From assembly GCA_018882835.1 (NCBI GenBank), contig VERE01000018.1, positions 1 through 50,923 of the forward strand: a stretch of DNA of 50,923 bases. Reading direction: 5' to 3'. The DNA comes from Limnohabitans sp. Its GTDB lineage: Bacteria; Pseudomonadota; Gammaproteobacteria; Burkholderiales; Burkholderiaceae_C. The translations under genes and the position numbers were made by a program. This document shows positions 31,651 through 42,530 of this stretch, piece by piece. Positions within the stretch are counted from its first letter, which is position 1. The number at the start of each line of letters is the position of its first letter. Below the pieces are notes generated by a model. It ran no database searches. It saw nothing but the letters and a program-made list of their open reading frames with translations, and was not told the origin of the DNA.

Positions 31651-31944
31651 ATGCCCAAGGCCTACTGGATCAGCGCCTACCGTTCCATTCACAATGAAGA
31701 TGCATTGGCGGCCTATGCCAAACTGGCAGGCCCCGCTCTGGCAGCTGCCGGGGGGCGTTTTCTGGCACGGGGTTTGCCCGCTGCAGTGAAAGAAGCCGGG
31801 ATGCAACAGCGCACCGTGCTGGTTGAATTTGACAACCTCGCCGCCGCTTTGGCCGCCTACGACAGTCCTGCTTACAAAGAGGCCCTGGCAGCGCTGGGCG
31901 ACAACGCCGTGGTGCGCGAAATTCGCATCCTTGAAGGTGTCTGA
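31651..31944 (+). CDS. DUF1330 domain protein
   Basis: A 97-residue protein starting MPKAYWISAYRSI, the standard DUF1330 N-terminus, with the QRTVLVEFDNLAAALAAYDSPAYKEAL block. Its function is unknown. GAAGGAAAC precedes ATG 31651. It is divergent from the ThDP enzyme operon and convergent with a Bug-type binding protein gene (3 nt between stops). It is related to, but clearly different from, the copy at 9264-9566. Confidence 0.88.
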   Translation: MPKAYWISAYRSIHNEDALAAYAKLAGPALAAAGGRFLARGLPAAVKEAGMQQRTVLVEFDNLAAALAAYDSPAYKEALAALGDNAVVREIRILEGV

Positions 31945-31947
31945 GCC

Positions 31948-32916
31948 TTAATCGGGCTTGATGTTGCGCCGCTGCACCAGCTCGCGCCACTTCTTCAAAT
32001 CCAATGCGATGGCTTGCGCCAGAAAGTCGGACTGGCTGTTCACTGTCTCGAACCCGGAAGCCGTGATCTGTGCCTGAATGGCAGGATCGGAAAGGGTTTT
32101 TTGCAAGCTTTTCTCCAGTACCGCCAGGACGGGTTTTGGGGTATTGGCAGGCGCCACCAAGCCAAACCAAGAATAAGCTTCCAGCGACGATTTGCCCAGC
32201 AATTCGTTCAAGGTGGGCACATCGGGCAAGCCTGGGTAGCGCTTGCTGCCTGCCACACCGAAAGGAATCACTTTGCCGGCTTTGATGTGCGGGGCCATGA
32301 ACTGGGCGGTCTCAAACAACAGGTCTATCTGACCACCCAACAGGTCGTTCAGCGCCAATGCGCCGCCGCGGTATGGGACATGCAACAAATGAACATGGTT
32401 GCTTTCTTCAAATAGCTCGCCAGCCAGGTGACCGATAGAGCCTGCGCCAGCTGAACCGTAGCTCAACTTTTGCGTTTTGGCCAAAGCCAACACTTCTGCC
32501 AGGTTCTTGGCGGGTAAATTGCCTTTGCCTACGATCATCATGGGACCGCGTACCACCATCCCAACAGGAGCAAATGACTTCACGGGGTCATAGCTCAAAC
32601 CCGGGTAAAGCGCCGGCGCGACCACCAGGCTGCTGGTGCCGCCCCACAACAAGGTGTAGCCATCGGCCGGGGCTCTGGCCACCGCAGCGGATCCCACGGT
32701 GCCTCCCGCGCCAGCACGGTTTTCGATCACGACTGGCTGTCCCAGACTGCTGGCCATTTCTTTGCCAATGAGTCGGGCGCTGGCATCGGTGGGGCCGCCT
32801 GGCGGAAAGGGCACGACCAACGTGATGGGGCGTGTCGGATAGGCGTCGGTTTGTCCCCAGCAGCATGCTGCACAAAGGCTCAGAGCCAAGGTCATCAGAA
32901 ATTTTGGAGAGTTCAT
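31948..32916 (-). CDS. Bug/TctC-family tripartite tricarboxylate transporter substrate-binding protein
   Basis: A 322-residue periplasmic binding protein. A signal peptide ends near CCWGQT (residue 23). The mature part begins YPTRPITLVVPFPPGGPTD and has IENRAGAGGTVGSAAVA, YGSAGAGSIGHLAGELF and VPYRGGALALNDLLGG. The ligand is unknown, and no membrane partner is encoded nearby. It follows glnD by 9 nt on the same strand, an unusual neighbour for a nitrogen-regulation gene, so it may simply be co-transcribed. Confidence 0.94.
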   Translation of the reverse strand: MNSPKFLMTLALSLCAACCWGQTDAYPTRPITLVVPFPPGGPTDASARLIGKEMASSLGQPVVIENRAGAGGTVGSAAVARAPADGYTLLWGGTSSLVVAPALYPGLSYDPVKSFAPVGMVVRGPMMIVGKGNLPAKNLAEVLALAKTQKLSYGSAGAGSIGHLAGELFEESNHVHLLHVPYRGGALALNDLLGGQIDLLFETAQFMAPHIKAGKVIPFGVAGSKRYPGLPDVPTLNELLGKSSLEAYSWFGLVAPANTPKPVLAVLEKSLQKTLSDPAIQAQITASGFETVNSQSDFLAQAIALDLKKWRELVQRRNIKPD

Positions 32917-32925
32917 CAGTTCTGC

Positions 32926-35532
32926 TTAACTGGCCAGGGCTTCCAGCAGTTCGGTTTCAATTTCGAGTTGCGAACGGTTTTGCTGCAATTCAGCACCATC
33001 GATCAAGAAGGTGTCTTCAACACGCTCACCCAGCGTGGTGATTTTCGCCAGCAGCAAATTCAGATTGTGTTTAGCCAGAACCCGGGCCACGCTGTACAAG
33101 AGTCCCACGCGGTCACTGGCAGAGATGGTCAACAGCCAGCGTTGCGCCTTTTCATCAGGTTGCAAAGCAACGCGCGGCGCAATGGGAAAACTCTTGACGC
33201 GGCGCGAGACGCGGCCTCGGCTGGGTGCTGGTAAAGAGCCCGCTTTTTCCAAAGTTTGCGCCAGCCCTTGCTCGACCATGGTGATGAGTTCGCGGTAGTG
33301 CTCGTTCAGCATCGAGGCCACCACTTGAAAGGTATCCAGGGCATAGCCATTGGTGGCGGTGTGAATTTTGGCATCGAGAATGCTGAAGCCGGCCTGGTCG
33401 AAATAGCCACAAATTCTTGCAAACAAGTCGGGCTGGTCAGGGGAATACACCATCACCTGCAAACCCTCACCAATGGCTGACAGGCGTGCGCGCACGATGA
33501 CACCGGGTGTTTTTTCTTGCGCCCGCGCAATGGCCAGACTGCGAGACAACTGGCGCGTGTGCCATGCGATGTCGGCGGCGTCGTGTCGCATGAAGTAGCC
33601 CACATCGAGTGTGGCCCAGAGGTCTTTGTGAGCCTCAAAGGGCAGGGCATACAAGGCCAAATTGGTCAATGCCTCTCGTTTGCGGGCTTCGACTTCTGCA
33701 TCGGCATCGGGCGCTCGACCTCCGAGGGTTCGCAATGTGTAGCGGTACAAGTCTTCAAGCAACTTGCCTTTCCAGGCGTTCCAGACCTTGGGGCTGGTGC
33801 CCCGAATGTCGGCCACGGTCAACAAATACAGCGCCGTCAATCGGCGCTCATTGCCCACGCGCTTGGCAAAGGCCTGGATGACCTCGGGGTCGCTCAAGTC
33901 CTGCTTTTGGGCAATGTGGCTCATGGTCAGGTGCTCACCGACCAGAAATTCAATCAGTTGCGCATCCTCTTTGCTGATGCCATGCTGACGGCAAAAGCGC
34001 CGCACTTCGGTTCGGCCTAAAACAGAATGGTCTCCGCCGCGCCCTTTGGCAATGTCATGAAACAGCGCAGCGGCGTAAAGAACCCAAGGTTTGTCCCAGC
34101 CCGCCGCCAGTTGTGAGCAAAACGGGTACTCATGGGCATGTTCGGCAATGAAGAAACGTCGCACATTGCGCAACACCATCAGGATGTGCTGATCCACGGT
34201 GTAAACGTGAAACAGATCGTGCTGCATTTGGCCGACGATGCGTCGGAACACCCAAAGGTAACGTCCGAGCACCGAAGTTTGGTTCATCAGGCGCATGGCG
34301 TGCGTGATGCCTTCGGGTTCTTGCAATATTTTCAGGAACGAGGCGCGGTTCACTGGATCAGCGCGGAACCGGCTGTCCATGACCCCCCGGGCGTTGTACA
34401 GGGCGCGCAAGGTTCTGGCGGACAAGCCTTTGATGCCCACCGTGGTTTGGTAAAGCAAAAAGGTTTCCAGAATCGCATGGGGTTGCTGAAAATAAAGGTC
34501 GTCACTGCGCACATCGATCATGCCCGCCTTGTCGGCAAAGCGCTCATTGATGGGCTGCGGATCGTGGCTGTGGTCTCCTTGCGTCAACCGCTCCTCGATG
34601 TTCAACAGCAAAATCTGGTTCAACTGGGTCACGGCTTTGGCCGCCCAGTAGTAACGCTTCATCAGGGCTTCGCTGGCGACGCGGGCATGGCGACTGCCGT
34701 TTTCTTGCTGCCCCAGGCCCAGGGTGTCGGCCACCTGGGTTTGCATGTCAAAGACCAATCGGTCTTCACGGCGTTTGGCCACCAAATGCAAACGTGCGCG
34801 AATCAGCGACAAGGTGGCCTCATTGCGTTTCAGAGAGCGTGCCTCTAATTGTGTTGCCAGCCCTTTTCGCGCCAGGTCATCCCAGTTGTTTCCCAGACCA
34901 GCAGCCTTGGCAACCCACAAGATGATTTGCAAATCGCGCAGGCCCCCAGGAGACTCTTTGCAATTGGGCTCCAGGGAGTAGGGCGTGTTTTCAAACTTGG
35001 TGTGCCGCTGCCGCATCTCCAGTGTTTTGGCCACAAAGAATGCTTTGGGGTCCAGGGTTTTGACAAAGCGACGGGTGAACTCTGTGTACAGGCCTTTGTC
35101 TCCCGTAATCAGGCGCGACTCCAGCATCGAGGTTTGCACTGTGATGTCGCCCTCTGCCTCCCGGATGCAGTCGTCCACATTGCGCACACTGGAGCCAATT
35201 TCGAGGCCAGAGTCCCAGCATTGGCCAATGAAGGTCTCGAGGCGAGTTTTCAGGGCGTCATCCTGGTCGGGGGATTGGTTTGCTGGCAGCAGCAACAGCA
35301 CGTCCACATCAGAGTGGGGAAACAATTCTCCACGCCCGTAACCCCCCACTGCCACCAAGGCAAGGGTCTTGTCCAGTCCGCAGTCCCGCCAAAGTTCGGC
35401 CAAGGCCCGGTCGGTCATCTTGCACAGTTGGTGCAATCCTTGGCGCATGGCGCGCAAGCTGGCGTTGGGCGGGCTGTTGCGCCACTCGGCCAACAACGCC
35501 GCTTTTTGTTGACGGTATGTTGGCTCGCCCAT
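32926..35532 (-). CDS. glnD: PII uridylyltransferase / uridylyl-removing enzyme
   Basis: An 868-residue bifunctional nitrogen sensor. It adds UMP to PII proteins under nitrogen limitation and removes it when glutamine is abundant. The domains are in canonical order. A nucleotidyltransferase has [20 protein letters not shown] (63-80, catalytic Asp75 and Asp77). A PII-uridylyltransferase domain follows, then an HD hydrolase domain ([14 protein letters not shown]). Two C-terminal ACT domains (about 695-770 and 805-868) bind glutamine. Length matches the family. It lies 9 nt downstream of map, a common arrangement in betaproteobacteria. Confidence 0.98.
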   Translation of the reverse strand: MGEPTYRQQKAALLAEWRNSPPNASLRAMRQGLHQLCKMTDRALAELWRDCGLDKTLALVAVGGYGRGELFPHSDVDVLLLLPANQSPDQDDALKTRLETFIGQCWDSGLEIGSSVRNVDDCIREAEGDITVQTSMLESRLITGDKGLYTEFTRRFVKTLDPKAFFVAKTLEMRQRHTKFENTPYSLEPNCKESPGGLRDLQIILWVAKAAGLGNNWDDLARKGLATQLEARSLKRNEATLSLIRARLHLVAKRREDRLVFDMQTQVADTLGLGQQENGSRHARVASEALMKRYYWAAKAVTQLNQILLLNIEERLTQGDHSHDPQPINERFADKAGMIDVRSDDLYFQQPHAILETFLLYQTTVGIKGLSARTLRALYNARGVMDSRFRADPVNRASFLKILQEPEGITHAMRLMNQTSVLGRYLWVFRRIVGQMQHDLFHVYTVDQHILMVLRNVRRFFIAEHAHEYPFCSQLAAGWDKPWVLYAAALFHDIAKGRGGDHSVLGRTEVRRFCRQHGISKEDAQLIEFLVGEHLTMSHIAQKQDLSDPEVIQAFAKRVGNERRLTALYLLTVADIRGTSPKVWNAWKGKLLEDLYRYTLRTLGGRAPDADAEVEARKREALTNLALYALPFEAHKDLWATLDVGYFMRHDAADIAWHTRQLSRSLAIARAQEKTPGVIVRARLSAIGEGLQVMVYSPDQPDLFARICGYFDQAGFSILDAKIHTATNGYALDTFQVVASMLNEHYRELITMVEQGLAQTLEKAGSLPAPSRGRVSRRVKSFPIAPRVALQPDEKAQRWLLTISASDRVGLLYSVARVLAKHNLNLLLAKITTLGERVEDTFLIDGAELQQNRSQLEIETELLEALAS

Positions 35533-35541
35533 GTCAGCCGA

Positions 35542-36354
35542 TCAGCAAAGGGTGGTGGTGACGAAGGCTGGCAACGGCGGGCTGCCATCCGACAGGGTGA
35601 GAACTTCATAGCCGGTGTCGGTCACCAGGATGGTGTGCTCCCATTGCGCTGACAGGGAATGGTCGCGCGTGACGATGGTCCAGCCATCGCCCAGCTCTTT
35701 GATGTCGCGGCGACCCGCATTGATCATCGGCTCGATGGTGAAGGTCATCCCGGGCTTGAGCTCTTCCAGGGTGCCTGGTTTGCCATAGTGCAAAACTTGA
35801 GGCTCTTCATGAAAAACCTGACCGATGCCATGACCGCAAAACTCGCGGACCACAGAAAAGCCGTTGCTTTCTGCAAACTTTTGAATGGCCCAACCAATGT
35901 CACCCAGCCGAGCGCCGGGCTTGACTTTGACGATGCCGTGCCACATGGCTTCGTAGGTCAGCTGGCAAAGCCGCTTGGCAGCAATCGAGGCTTCGCCGAC
36001 GATGAACATGCGACTGGTGTCACCATGCCAGCCATCTTTGATCACGGTGATGTCAATGTTGACAATGTCGCCCTTTTTCAGGGCTTTGTCGTTAGGGATG
36101 CCATGGCAAACCTGATGGTTGACCGAAGTGCAAATCGACTTGGGGTAGGGGTTGTAGCCATTCGGGGCATAGTTCAATGGGGCCGGAATACAGCCTTGAA
36201 CCTGTGTCATGTAGTCGTGCGCCAGCTTGTCAAGCTCGTTGGTGGTGATGCCGGGCTTGACATGGGGCGTCAAAAAATCGAGAACCTCGGAGGCCAAACG
36301 GCCAGCCACGCGCATTCCTTGCGCGCCAGCCGCATCTTTGTAAGTGATAGTCAT
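35542..36354 (-). CDS. map: Methionine aminopeptidase, type I
   Basis: A 270-residue cytosolic metalloprotease that removes the initiator Met from nascent proteins. All five metal ligands are present: Asp101, Asp112, His175, Glu208 and Glu239. His84 in the VCHGIP motif is the substrate-contact residue. Length is standard for type Ia. The map-glnD order is usual; the rpsB-tsf genes that often lie on the other side are replaced here by divergent purL. The 153-base gap between map and purL has no recognisable gene. Confidence 0.98.
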   Translation of the reverse strand: MTITYKDAAGAQGMRVAGRLASEVLDFLTPHVKPGITTNELDKLAHDYMTQVQGCIPAPLNYAPNGYNPYPKSICTSVNHQVCHGIPNDKALKKGDIVNIDITVIKDGWHGDTSRMFIVGEASIAAKRLCQLTYEAMWHGIVKVKPGARLGDIGWAIQKFAESNGFSVVREFCGHGIGQVFHEEPQVLHYGKPGTLEELKPGMTFTIEPMINAGRRDIKELGDGWTIVTRDHSLSAQWEHTILVTDTGYEVLTLSDGSPPLPAFVTTTLC

Positions 36355-36507
36355 GTGGTGATTATCTCAGGGACGCGCCCCCGCCGCCGACATCTCGCGC
36401 GGTGCACAGCGCGCAATTCCGGCGAGGGGTTGCCGTAAAATAGGGATTTCCCGGATCGGCGCCCCAGTCAGCGGCGTCGGCCAGCTCACCGACACCAAGG
36501 CCACCCC

Positions 36508-39500
36508 GTGACCCTGCACATCTCGTTTTTCCCCGGCAGCAATGCCCTGAGCGCTTTCCGCCTGCGCCAATTGTTGCCCCGGTTGCAAGCCATCCATGAC
36601 AAAGTGGAAGGCCTCACGGCGCGCTACATCCACCTGGTCGCCAGTCCTTCGCCTCTTTCCGATGAGGTCAGCCGCCAATTGGGGGCCCTGCTGACCTACG
36701 GCGAGCCTGCCTTGTCTGCCGAAGGCCCTTCGCTGGTGGTCACGCCGCGGTTTGGCACGGTGTCCCCTTGGGCCTCGAAGGCCACGGACATAGCCCATAA
36801 CTGCGGACTGGACCTGCGCCGTGTTGAGCGTGTCACGCAATACCACGTGGTGTTGAAAAAGGGCTTGCTCAGCACGCCCAGTTTGTCCGATTCGCAATGG
36901 CAAGCCATTGCACACCTGTTGCACGATCGCATGACCGAGTCAGTTGTGAAAGATCTGCAAGCGGCCCAAGCCTTGTTTCATGAGCAACCCGCAGCTTCCA
37001 TGGAAACGGTGGACGTGCTCACCGGTGGGCGGGCTGCCCTGGAAGACGCCAATCGCCAATGGGGTTTGGCCCTGGCCGACGATGAAATTGACTACCTGGT
37101 CAGCTCGTTTCAGCAACTCCAGCGTAACCCGACCGATGTCGAGTTGATGATGTTCGCACAAGCGAACAGTGAGCACTGCCGACACAAAATTTTCAATGCC
37201 GACTTCACAGTGGATGGGGCGGCCCAGGCGCAAAGCTTGTTCGGCATGATTCGGCATACCCACAAAATCAGCCCGCAGCACACGGTGGTGGCGTATTCGG
37301 ACAACGCCTCCATCATGGAAGGACATCCAGTAGAGCGGTTTGTGGCCATCGACGATGGCGCCAGCCTGCCGCGCTACGCGCCCCAAACCGCCACCCACCA
37401 TGTGTTGATGAAGGTGGAAACCCACAATCACCCTACAGCAATTTCGCCTTTTCCTGGCGCTTCCACGGGCGCTGGCGGTGAAATTCGAGACGAAGGTGCC
37501 ACAGGTCGCGGCTCCAAACCCAAAGCGGGAATGACTGGCTTCACGGTTTCGAAATTGTGGGACAGCCCCCTGGGTCGGCCTGCCCACATGGCCAGCCCGC
37601 TGCAAATCATGACCGAGGGTCCTTTGGGCGGCGCTGCCTTCAACAATGAGTTTGGACGTCCCAACCTGTTGGGTTATTTCCGAGAGTACGAGCAACAAGT
37701 GGCAGGTGTCACGCGCGGCTACCACAAGCCCATCATGATTGCCGGTGGCCTGGGCGTGATTGACAGTCAACTCACCCACAAAATTGAATTTCCCGCAGGC
37801 ACCTTGCTGATTCAGCTGGGCGGCCCGGGCATGCGCATTGGCATGGGCGGCGGAGCCGCCAGCTCCATGGCCAGTGGCACCAATGCCGCTGAGCTGGACT
37901 TTGATTCGGTGCAACGCGGCAACCCGGAAATTGAACGACGCGCCCAAGAGGTCATCAACCATTGCTGGACACTGGGCCCACAAAACCCCATTCTGGCCAT
38001 TCACGATGTGGGTGCTGGCGGCTTGTCCAATGCCTTTCCAGAACTGGTCAACGATGCCGGTCGAGGGGCGCGCTTTGACCTGCGCGCCGTGCCTCTGGAA
38101 GAGTCTGGCCTGGCGCCCAAGGAAATCTGGTCGAATGAAAGCCAGGAGCGCTATGTGCTGGCAATTGCGCCCGAATCCTTGCCCCTGTTTCAATCGTTCT
38201 GTGCGCGCGAACGTTGCCCGTTTGCCGTGGTCGGCGTGGCCACAGACACAAGACAACTCGAATTGGTGGACGAGGGCGCGGCCACGCCGGTTGACATGCC
38301 CATGGATGTGCTCTTGGGCAAGCCCCCCAAGATGCACCGCGATGTGAAGCGGGTCACTCGCGAGACGCCGCCCATGGACCTCACGGGTGTTTCTTTGCAA
38401 GCGGCTGTGATTGGCGTCCTCAGCCACCCCACGGTAGCTTCCAAACGTTTCCTGATCACCATTGGCGACCGTAGCGTCGGCGGCTTGACCCACCGCGATC
38501 CCATGGTCGGCCCTTGGCAGGTGCCTGTCGCCGATTGCGCGGTGACCCTGGCCGACTTCAAGGGTGTGGCTGGTGAGGCCATGAGCATGGGCGAGCGCAC
38601 CCCGCTGGCGTCGGTGAATGCGCCGGCATCGGGTCGCATGGCAGTCGCCGAAGCTTTGACCAACTTGCTGGCGGCGCCTGTTGATCTGACACGCGTCAAA
38701 CTCTCTGCCAACTGGATGGCCGCTTGTGGCGAGCCCGGCGAAGATGCAGCCCTGTACGACACCGTTCGTGCTGTAGGCCTGGAACTCTGTCCGGCCTTGG
38801 GGATATCCATCCCGGTCGGCAAAGACAGCCTGTCGATGCGCACCCAGTGGTCCGCCGAGGGACAAAACCACAAAGTGACATCCCCTGTCAGTCTGATCGT
38901 CAGCGCCTTTGCCACGCTATCGGATGTGCGCGGCACCCTGACGCCCCAACTCGACGCCCACACTGAGGACACCACCTTGGTGCTGATTGACCTCGGGCAT
39001 GGCCAAAACCGCATGGGGGGCAGCATTCTGGGTCAAGTTTTGACTCAGCCTGGCCAAGAGGTGCCTGATCTGGACGATCCACAAGACCTGGTGCGCCTGT
39101 ACAAAGCCGTGAACCAATTGCGCCAGGAAGGCAAACTGCTGGCCTACCATGACCGCAGCGATGGTGGCTTGATCGCGGCCGTGTGCGAAATGGCCTTCGC
39201 TGCGCAGGTTGGTGTGGCGTTGAATGTGGACCTGCTGGTCACCGAAGGCGACGGCATCCATGACAGCCGGGCTGAATACGGGGACAGCAAAAACTGGGCG
39301 GCGCAGGTCAGCGCACGGCGCGAAGAACTGACCTTGAAAGCCTTGTTCAACGAAGAATTGGGCGTGGTCTTGCAAGTTCGCACCAGCGAGCGCAACGAAG
39401 TCATGCAGGTGTTGCGCACTCACGGCCTGTCCCGGCACAGCCACTTTGTGGGTAAAACCCGACCGCAGTCTTCCAGCATTGACAAGGGCAAAGGGCAGGT

Positions 39501-40494
39501 CAGTGTCTGGCGCGATGCCAAAGAGGTGTTCAGTGCCTCGCTGTCCGATTTGCATCAGGTCTGGGACAGCGTCAGCTGGCGCATCTGCCAGCAACGCGAC
39601 AACCCGGAATGTGCTGACGCCGAACACGCCTTGGCCGGCGCCCCTGGGCACGCAGGACTGCACGTGCATCTCCCAGAAGGGGTCATGGAGAATGTGGCGG
39701 CACCGTTTGTGAATGTGGCGCGACCCAGGGTTGCCATTTTGCGGGAGCAGGGCGTGAACTCCCATGTGGAGATGGCCTATGCCTTCCATGAAGCAGGCTT
39801 CGATGCTTTCGACGTGCACATGACCGATCTGCAGACCGGCAGGGCCAGATTGGCAGACTTCACAGGCTTGGTGGCCTGCGGCGGCTTCAGCTATGGCGAC
39901 ACCCTGGGGGCTGGCATTGGCTGGGCGCGCAGCATCACCTTCAACCCACGCTTGTCCGACCAATTCAAAGCCTTTTTTGAGCGCAGCGACACCTTTGGCT
40001 TGGGCGTTTGCAACGGCTGCCAAATGTTCGCCGAATTGGCTGACATCATTCCGGGCACGCAAGCCTGGCCGCGCTTCACCACCAACCGCAGCGAGCGCTT
40101 CGAGGCTCGACTGTCGCAGGTGGAAGTGCTGGACTCCCCGAGTTTGTTTTTCCAGGGCATGGCTGGCACCCGCTTGCCCATCGCCGTGGCGCATGGGGAA
40201 GGTTTTGCCAATTTCTCGCAACGTGGCAAATTGGACCAGGTTCACGCCGCAATGCGCTTTGTCGACGGGCAAGGGCTGCCCACCGAGACCTATCCGCTGA
40301 ACCCCAACGGCAGCCCTCAGGGATTGACCGCCGTGACCACAGCCGATGGCCGTTTCACCGCCATGATGCCGCACCCGGAACGCGTGTTTCGCAATTTGCA
40401 ATTCAGCTGGACGGAGCCATCGCGAACTGGCGGCTTGGAAGGCTTCAGCCCGTGGATGCGCCTGTGGCGTAACGCACGACGCTGGGTCGCTTGA
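36508..40494 (+). CDS. purL: Phosphoribosylformylglycinamidine synthase (single-chain)
   Basis: A 1328-residue purine-biosynthesis enzyme converting FGAR to FGAM with ATP and glutamine; the long single-chain form of proteobacteria. The synthetase region includes [20 protein letters not shown] and [32 protein letters not shown] blocks. The C-terminal glutaminase has the nucleophile Cys in [15 protein letters not shown] and the HPERVFR end. The start is GTG at 36508 with AAGG upstream. A TAAAAT hexamer at 36436-36441 may be its -10 box. No PurR-box-like palindrome was found. Confidence 0.98.
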   Translation: MTLHISFFPGSNALSAFRLRQLLPRLQAIHDKVEGLTARYIHLVASPSPLSDEVSRQLGALLTYGEPALSAEGPSLVVTPRFGTVSPWASKATDIAHNCGLDLRRVERVTQYHVVLKKGLLSTPSLSDSQWQAIAHLLHDRMTESVVKDLQAAQALFHEQPAASMETVDVLTGGRAALEDANRQWGLALADDEIDYLVSSFQQLQRNPTDVELMMFAQANSEHCRHKIFNADFTVDGAAQAQSLFGMIRHTHKISPQHTVVAYSDNASIMEGHPVERFVAIDDGASLPRYAPQTATHHVLMKVETHNHPTAISPFPGASTGAGGEIRDEGATGRGSKPKAGMTGFTVSKLWDSPLGRPAHMASPLQIMTEGPLGGAAFNNEFGRPNLLGYFREYEQQVAGVTRGYHKPIMIAGGLGVIDSQLTHKIEFPAGTLLIQLGGPGMRIGMGGGAASSMASGTNAAELDFDSVQRGNPEIERRAQEVINHCWTLGPQNPILAIHDVGAGGLSNAFPELVNDAGRGARFDLRAVPLEESGLAPKEIWSNESQERYVLAIAPESLPLFQSFCARERCPFAVVGVATDTRQLELVDEGAATPVDMPMDVLLGKPPKMHRDVKRVTRETPPMDLTGVSLQAAVIGVLSHPTVASKRFLITIGDRSVGGLTHRDPMVGPWQVPVADCAVTLADFKGVAGEAMSMGERTPLASVNAPASGRMAVAEALTNLLAAPVDLTRVKLSANWMAACGEPGEDAALYDTVRAVGLELCPALGISIPVGKDSLSMRTQWSAEGQNHKVTSPVSLIVSAFATLSDVRGTLTPQLDAHTEDTTLVLIDLGHGQNRMGGSILGQVLTQPGQEVPDLDDPQDLVRLYKAVNQLRQEGKLLAYHDRSDGGLIAAVCEMAFAAQVGVALNVDLLVTEGDGIHDSRAEYGDSKNWAAQVSARREELTLKALFNEELGVVLQVRTSERNEVMQVLRTHGLSRHSHFVGKTRPQSSSIDKGKGQVSVWRDAKEVFSASLSDLHQVWDSVSWRICQQRDNPECADAEHALAGAPGHAGLHVHLPEGVMENVAAPFVNVARPRVAILREQGVNSHVEMAYAFHEAGFDAFDVHMTDLQTGRARLADFTGLVACGGFSYGDTLGAGIGWARSITFNPRLSDQFKAFFERSDTFGLGVCNGCQMFAELADIIPGTQAWPRFTTNRSERFEARLSQVEVLDSPSLFFQGMAGTRLPIAVAHGEGFANFSQRGKLDQVHAAMRFVDGQGLPTETYPLNPNGSPQGLTAVTTADGRFTAMMPHPERVFRNLQFSWTEPSRTGGLEGFSPWMRLWRNARRWVA

Positions 40495-40495
40495 G

Positions 40496-42511
40496 TCAAG
40501 ACACTGCCCGTTCTGGGCGTGTCTTGTAAAACTTCATGGGAATGGCTTGGGGCTCGGCCATTTCGCGCGCGCGTTGGTTCATGACGGAGGGCTTCATTTT
40601 CCCCACCACGTGCATCTCGCACGGCTTGCAATCGAAACGCAGGGTGAGCTTTTCCTTGCCGTTGATCAGGGTCAGGGGCTCGGCGCGCACTTGCCCCTGG
40701 ACACCCGTTACCCCCTTGGCCTGCTTGGGGCACAGGCTCATGGAGAAGCGCACACAATGCTTGGTGATCATCAGGCTGACTTCGCCCTCTTCTTCGTGGC
40801 TTTCGTAGGCGGCAGCAATCAGTTTGACGCCATGCCTGGCGTAAAAATCGCGGGCCTTGTCGTTGTAAACATTGGCCAGGTAGGTCAGTGTGTCCTCAGG
40901 GTAGAGCGCTGGCGGATCAAGCGCTTTGCCCGGCGCAGGCCGCTGGTAATGTGCCGAGCGAACAAGTTCCAGCGAGGCCAGGGCTTCGCGTCGCAAGGCG
41001 TTCAATTGGGAGGCGGGCAGGAACCAGGCCTGTGCCCATTGAAGGTCCAGGTCCAACAATGCAAAGTCGGTCGAGCCAAGTTTGCCCAAATGTTCGCGCA
41101 CGCTGGCGTTGGCCTGCAAGGGGTCGCGCGCAGCCTCCTTGCGCAGGGTCAGGGACGCCTCGGCGGCGAGGCCGTCTTCGTCCGTGACACACAGGGCGAT
41201 GCCGTGAGGTGTGTCCTTGAGGGCAAGCCACACCCCGATGCGACGCTCGCTGGATCGCTTCTCCAGGGTCCGCACCCAGTCCATGTCCCGGTTGCGGTTG
41301 ACTGTCACGCCGCGGCGCAAGTCTTTGAAGTCGGCCATGGCATCTTTGGGGAACAGCCGCCAACGGCCTTTTTTACCGATGGGTTCGGCCCGGTTGATCG
41401 CCAGTCCAACCAGTTCTTTTTGCAAATCGTAGTAGCACAGGCCGTCTCCGTTGTGCAGCACAACCTGAGGCTCGAAGGGCTGAACTTCTACCCAGTTGGG
41501 GCCAACATCGGTGACTTCGCCCAGTGGCAGCCCAGGATTTTTGGGAGAGTCGAAAGCGCCGATGTCTTCTTTGCGGCCTTGCACAAAGTAATCGGTGAAC
41601 TCGCGGTTGAAATTCTGGTTGGGGTCGGGCGTGAAAAAAAATTGGGTACGCCCACTGGAAGCGCGCGCCAGCGGGGGGCGCTCGGGATCGGTCGAGGACT
41701 CCCGGTCTTCAATGATCTGGTCGAAAAGCTTGCGGTAATGGGCCGTGATGTTTTTCACATAGCCCATGTCTTTGTAACGGCCTTCAATCTTGAAGCTGCG
41801 AACGCCTGCGTCAATCAAATCGGCCAGGTTGGCGCTTTGGTTGTTGTCCTTCATCGACAACACATGTTTGTCATGCGCGATGAAACGACCTTGCGAATCG
41901 GTCACATGGTAGGGCAGTCGACAGGCCTGTGAACAATCGCCCCGATTGGCGCTGCGACCCGTGTGCGCATGGCTGATATAGCACTGGCCACTGTAGGCCA
42001 CACACAAGGCGCCATGGATGAAGAACTCCAGCTTGCATCGGTCGGCATCCAGCACCTGATGAATGTCCCGAATTTGGGCCAATGTGAGTTCACGCGCAAG
42101 CACCATTTGTGAAAAGCCGACATCCTGCAAAAACTTGGCTTTGGCGGGGTCACGGATGTCAGTTTGGGTGCTGGCATGCAGTTGGATAGGCGGCAAATCC
42201 AGTTCCAGCAGACCCATGTCTTGCACAATCAAGACATCGGCACCGGCGTTGTAGACATCCCATGCCAGTTGGCGCGCTGGTTCAAGCTCGTCATCGCGCA
42301 GGATGGTGTTCAGCGTGATGAAAATGCGGCTGTGAAAACGGTGAGCTTCGCGGCACAACCGCTCGATGTCACGCAACCCGTTGCTGGCACTGGCACGGGC
42401 GCCGAAGGCGGGTGCGCCAATGTAGACGGCATCGGCACCATGATGAATCGCAGCGATGCCAATATCGGCATCGCGCGCGGGGGACAGCAGTTCGATCTGG
42501 TGTGACAGCAA
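40496..42511 (-). CDS. rlhA: 23S rRNA 5-hydroxycytidine synthase, peptidase U32 family
   Basis: A 671-residue U32-family protein that aligns by eye with E. coli RlhA (YdcP) over its whole length: LLSPARDADIGIAAIHHGAD, FFIHGALCVAYSGQCYISHA and GRSANRGDCSQACRLPY, then the C-terminal CPKQAKG and FDCKPCEMHV blocks. The E. coli enzyme hydroxylates C2501 of 23S rRNA and needs iron-sulfur ligands, for which these cysteines are candidates. The start is TTG at 42511 behind AAGGGGG; no ATG lies near the conserved N-terminus. It converges on purL with a single base between stops. Confidence 0.92.
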   Translation of the reverse strand: MLSHQIELLSPARDADIGIAAIHHGADAVYIGAPAFGARASASNGLRDIERLCREAHRFHSRIFITLNTILRDDELEPARQLAWDVYNAGADVLIVQDMGLLELDLPPIQLHASTQTDIRDPAKAKFLQDVGFSQMVLARELTLAQIRDIHQVLDADRCKLEFFIHGALCVAYSGQCYISHAHTGRSANRGDCSQACRLPYHVTDSQGRFIAHDKHVLSMKDNNQSANLADLIDAGVRSFKIEGRYKDMGYVKNITAHYRKLFDQIIEDRESSTDPERPPLARASSGRTQFFFTPDPNQNFNREFTDYFVQGRKEDIGAFDSPKNPGLPLGEVTDVGPNWVEVQPFEPQVVLHNGDGLCYYDLQKELVGLAINRAEPIGKKGRWRLFPKDAMADFKDLRRGVTVNRNRDMDWVRTLEKRSSERRIGVWLALKDTPHGIALCVTDEDGLAAEASLTLRKEAARDPLQANASVREHLGKLGSTDFALLDLDLQWAQAWFLPASQLNALRREALASLELVRSAHYQRPAPGKALDPPALYPEDTLTYLANVYNDKARDFYARHGVKLIAAAYESHEEEGEVSLMITKHCVRFSMSLCPKQAKGVTGVQGQVRAEPLTLINGKEKLTLRFDCKPCEMHVVGKMKPSVMNQRAREMAEPQAIPMKFYKTRPERAVS
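40497..40526. terminator. Long hairpin at the purL/rlhA convergence
   Basis: CAAGACAC-T-GCCC-GTTCT-GGGC-GTGTCTTG forms an 8+4 bp stem with a bulged T. It starts 3 nt after the purL stop and lies inside the last codons of rlhA. Neither strand has a long T-run after it (TAAAAC follows on the plus strand). It may end purL transcription or protect its 3' end. Confidence 0.55.
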
Positions 42512-42530
42512 CAGCGCCCCCTTGCGGGAA

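Noticed and set aside
26105..32916. Tripartite tricarboxylate transporter operons
   Set aside because: Two TctC/Bug-type binding proteins occur, but no TctA or TctB membrane genes are in the window, so complete transporters cannot be claimed.
36940..38871. A 643-codon open frame on the strand opposite purL
   Set aside because: It lies entirely within purL, whose product is unmistakable. The antisense translation has no recognisable domain and is rich in His and Arg, as expected from high-GC third positions read in reverse.
40547..41932. A 461-codon plus-strand frame opposite rlhA
   Set aside because: The rlhA product matches a known family end to end; the antisense frame shows no motifs and no ribosome-binding site.
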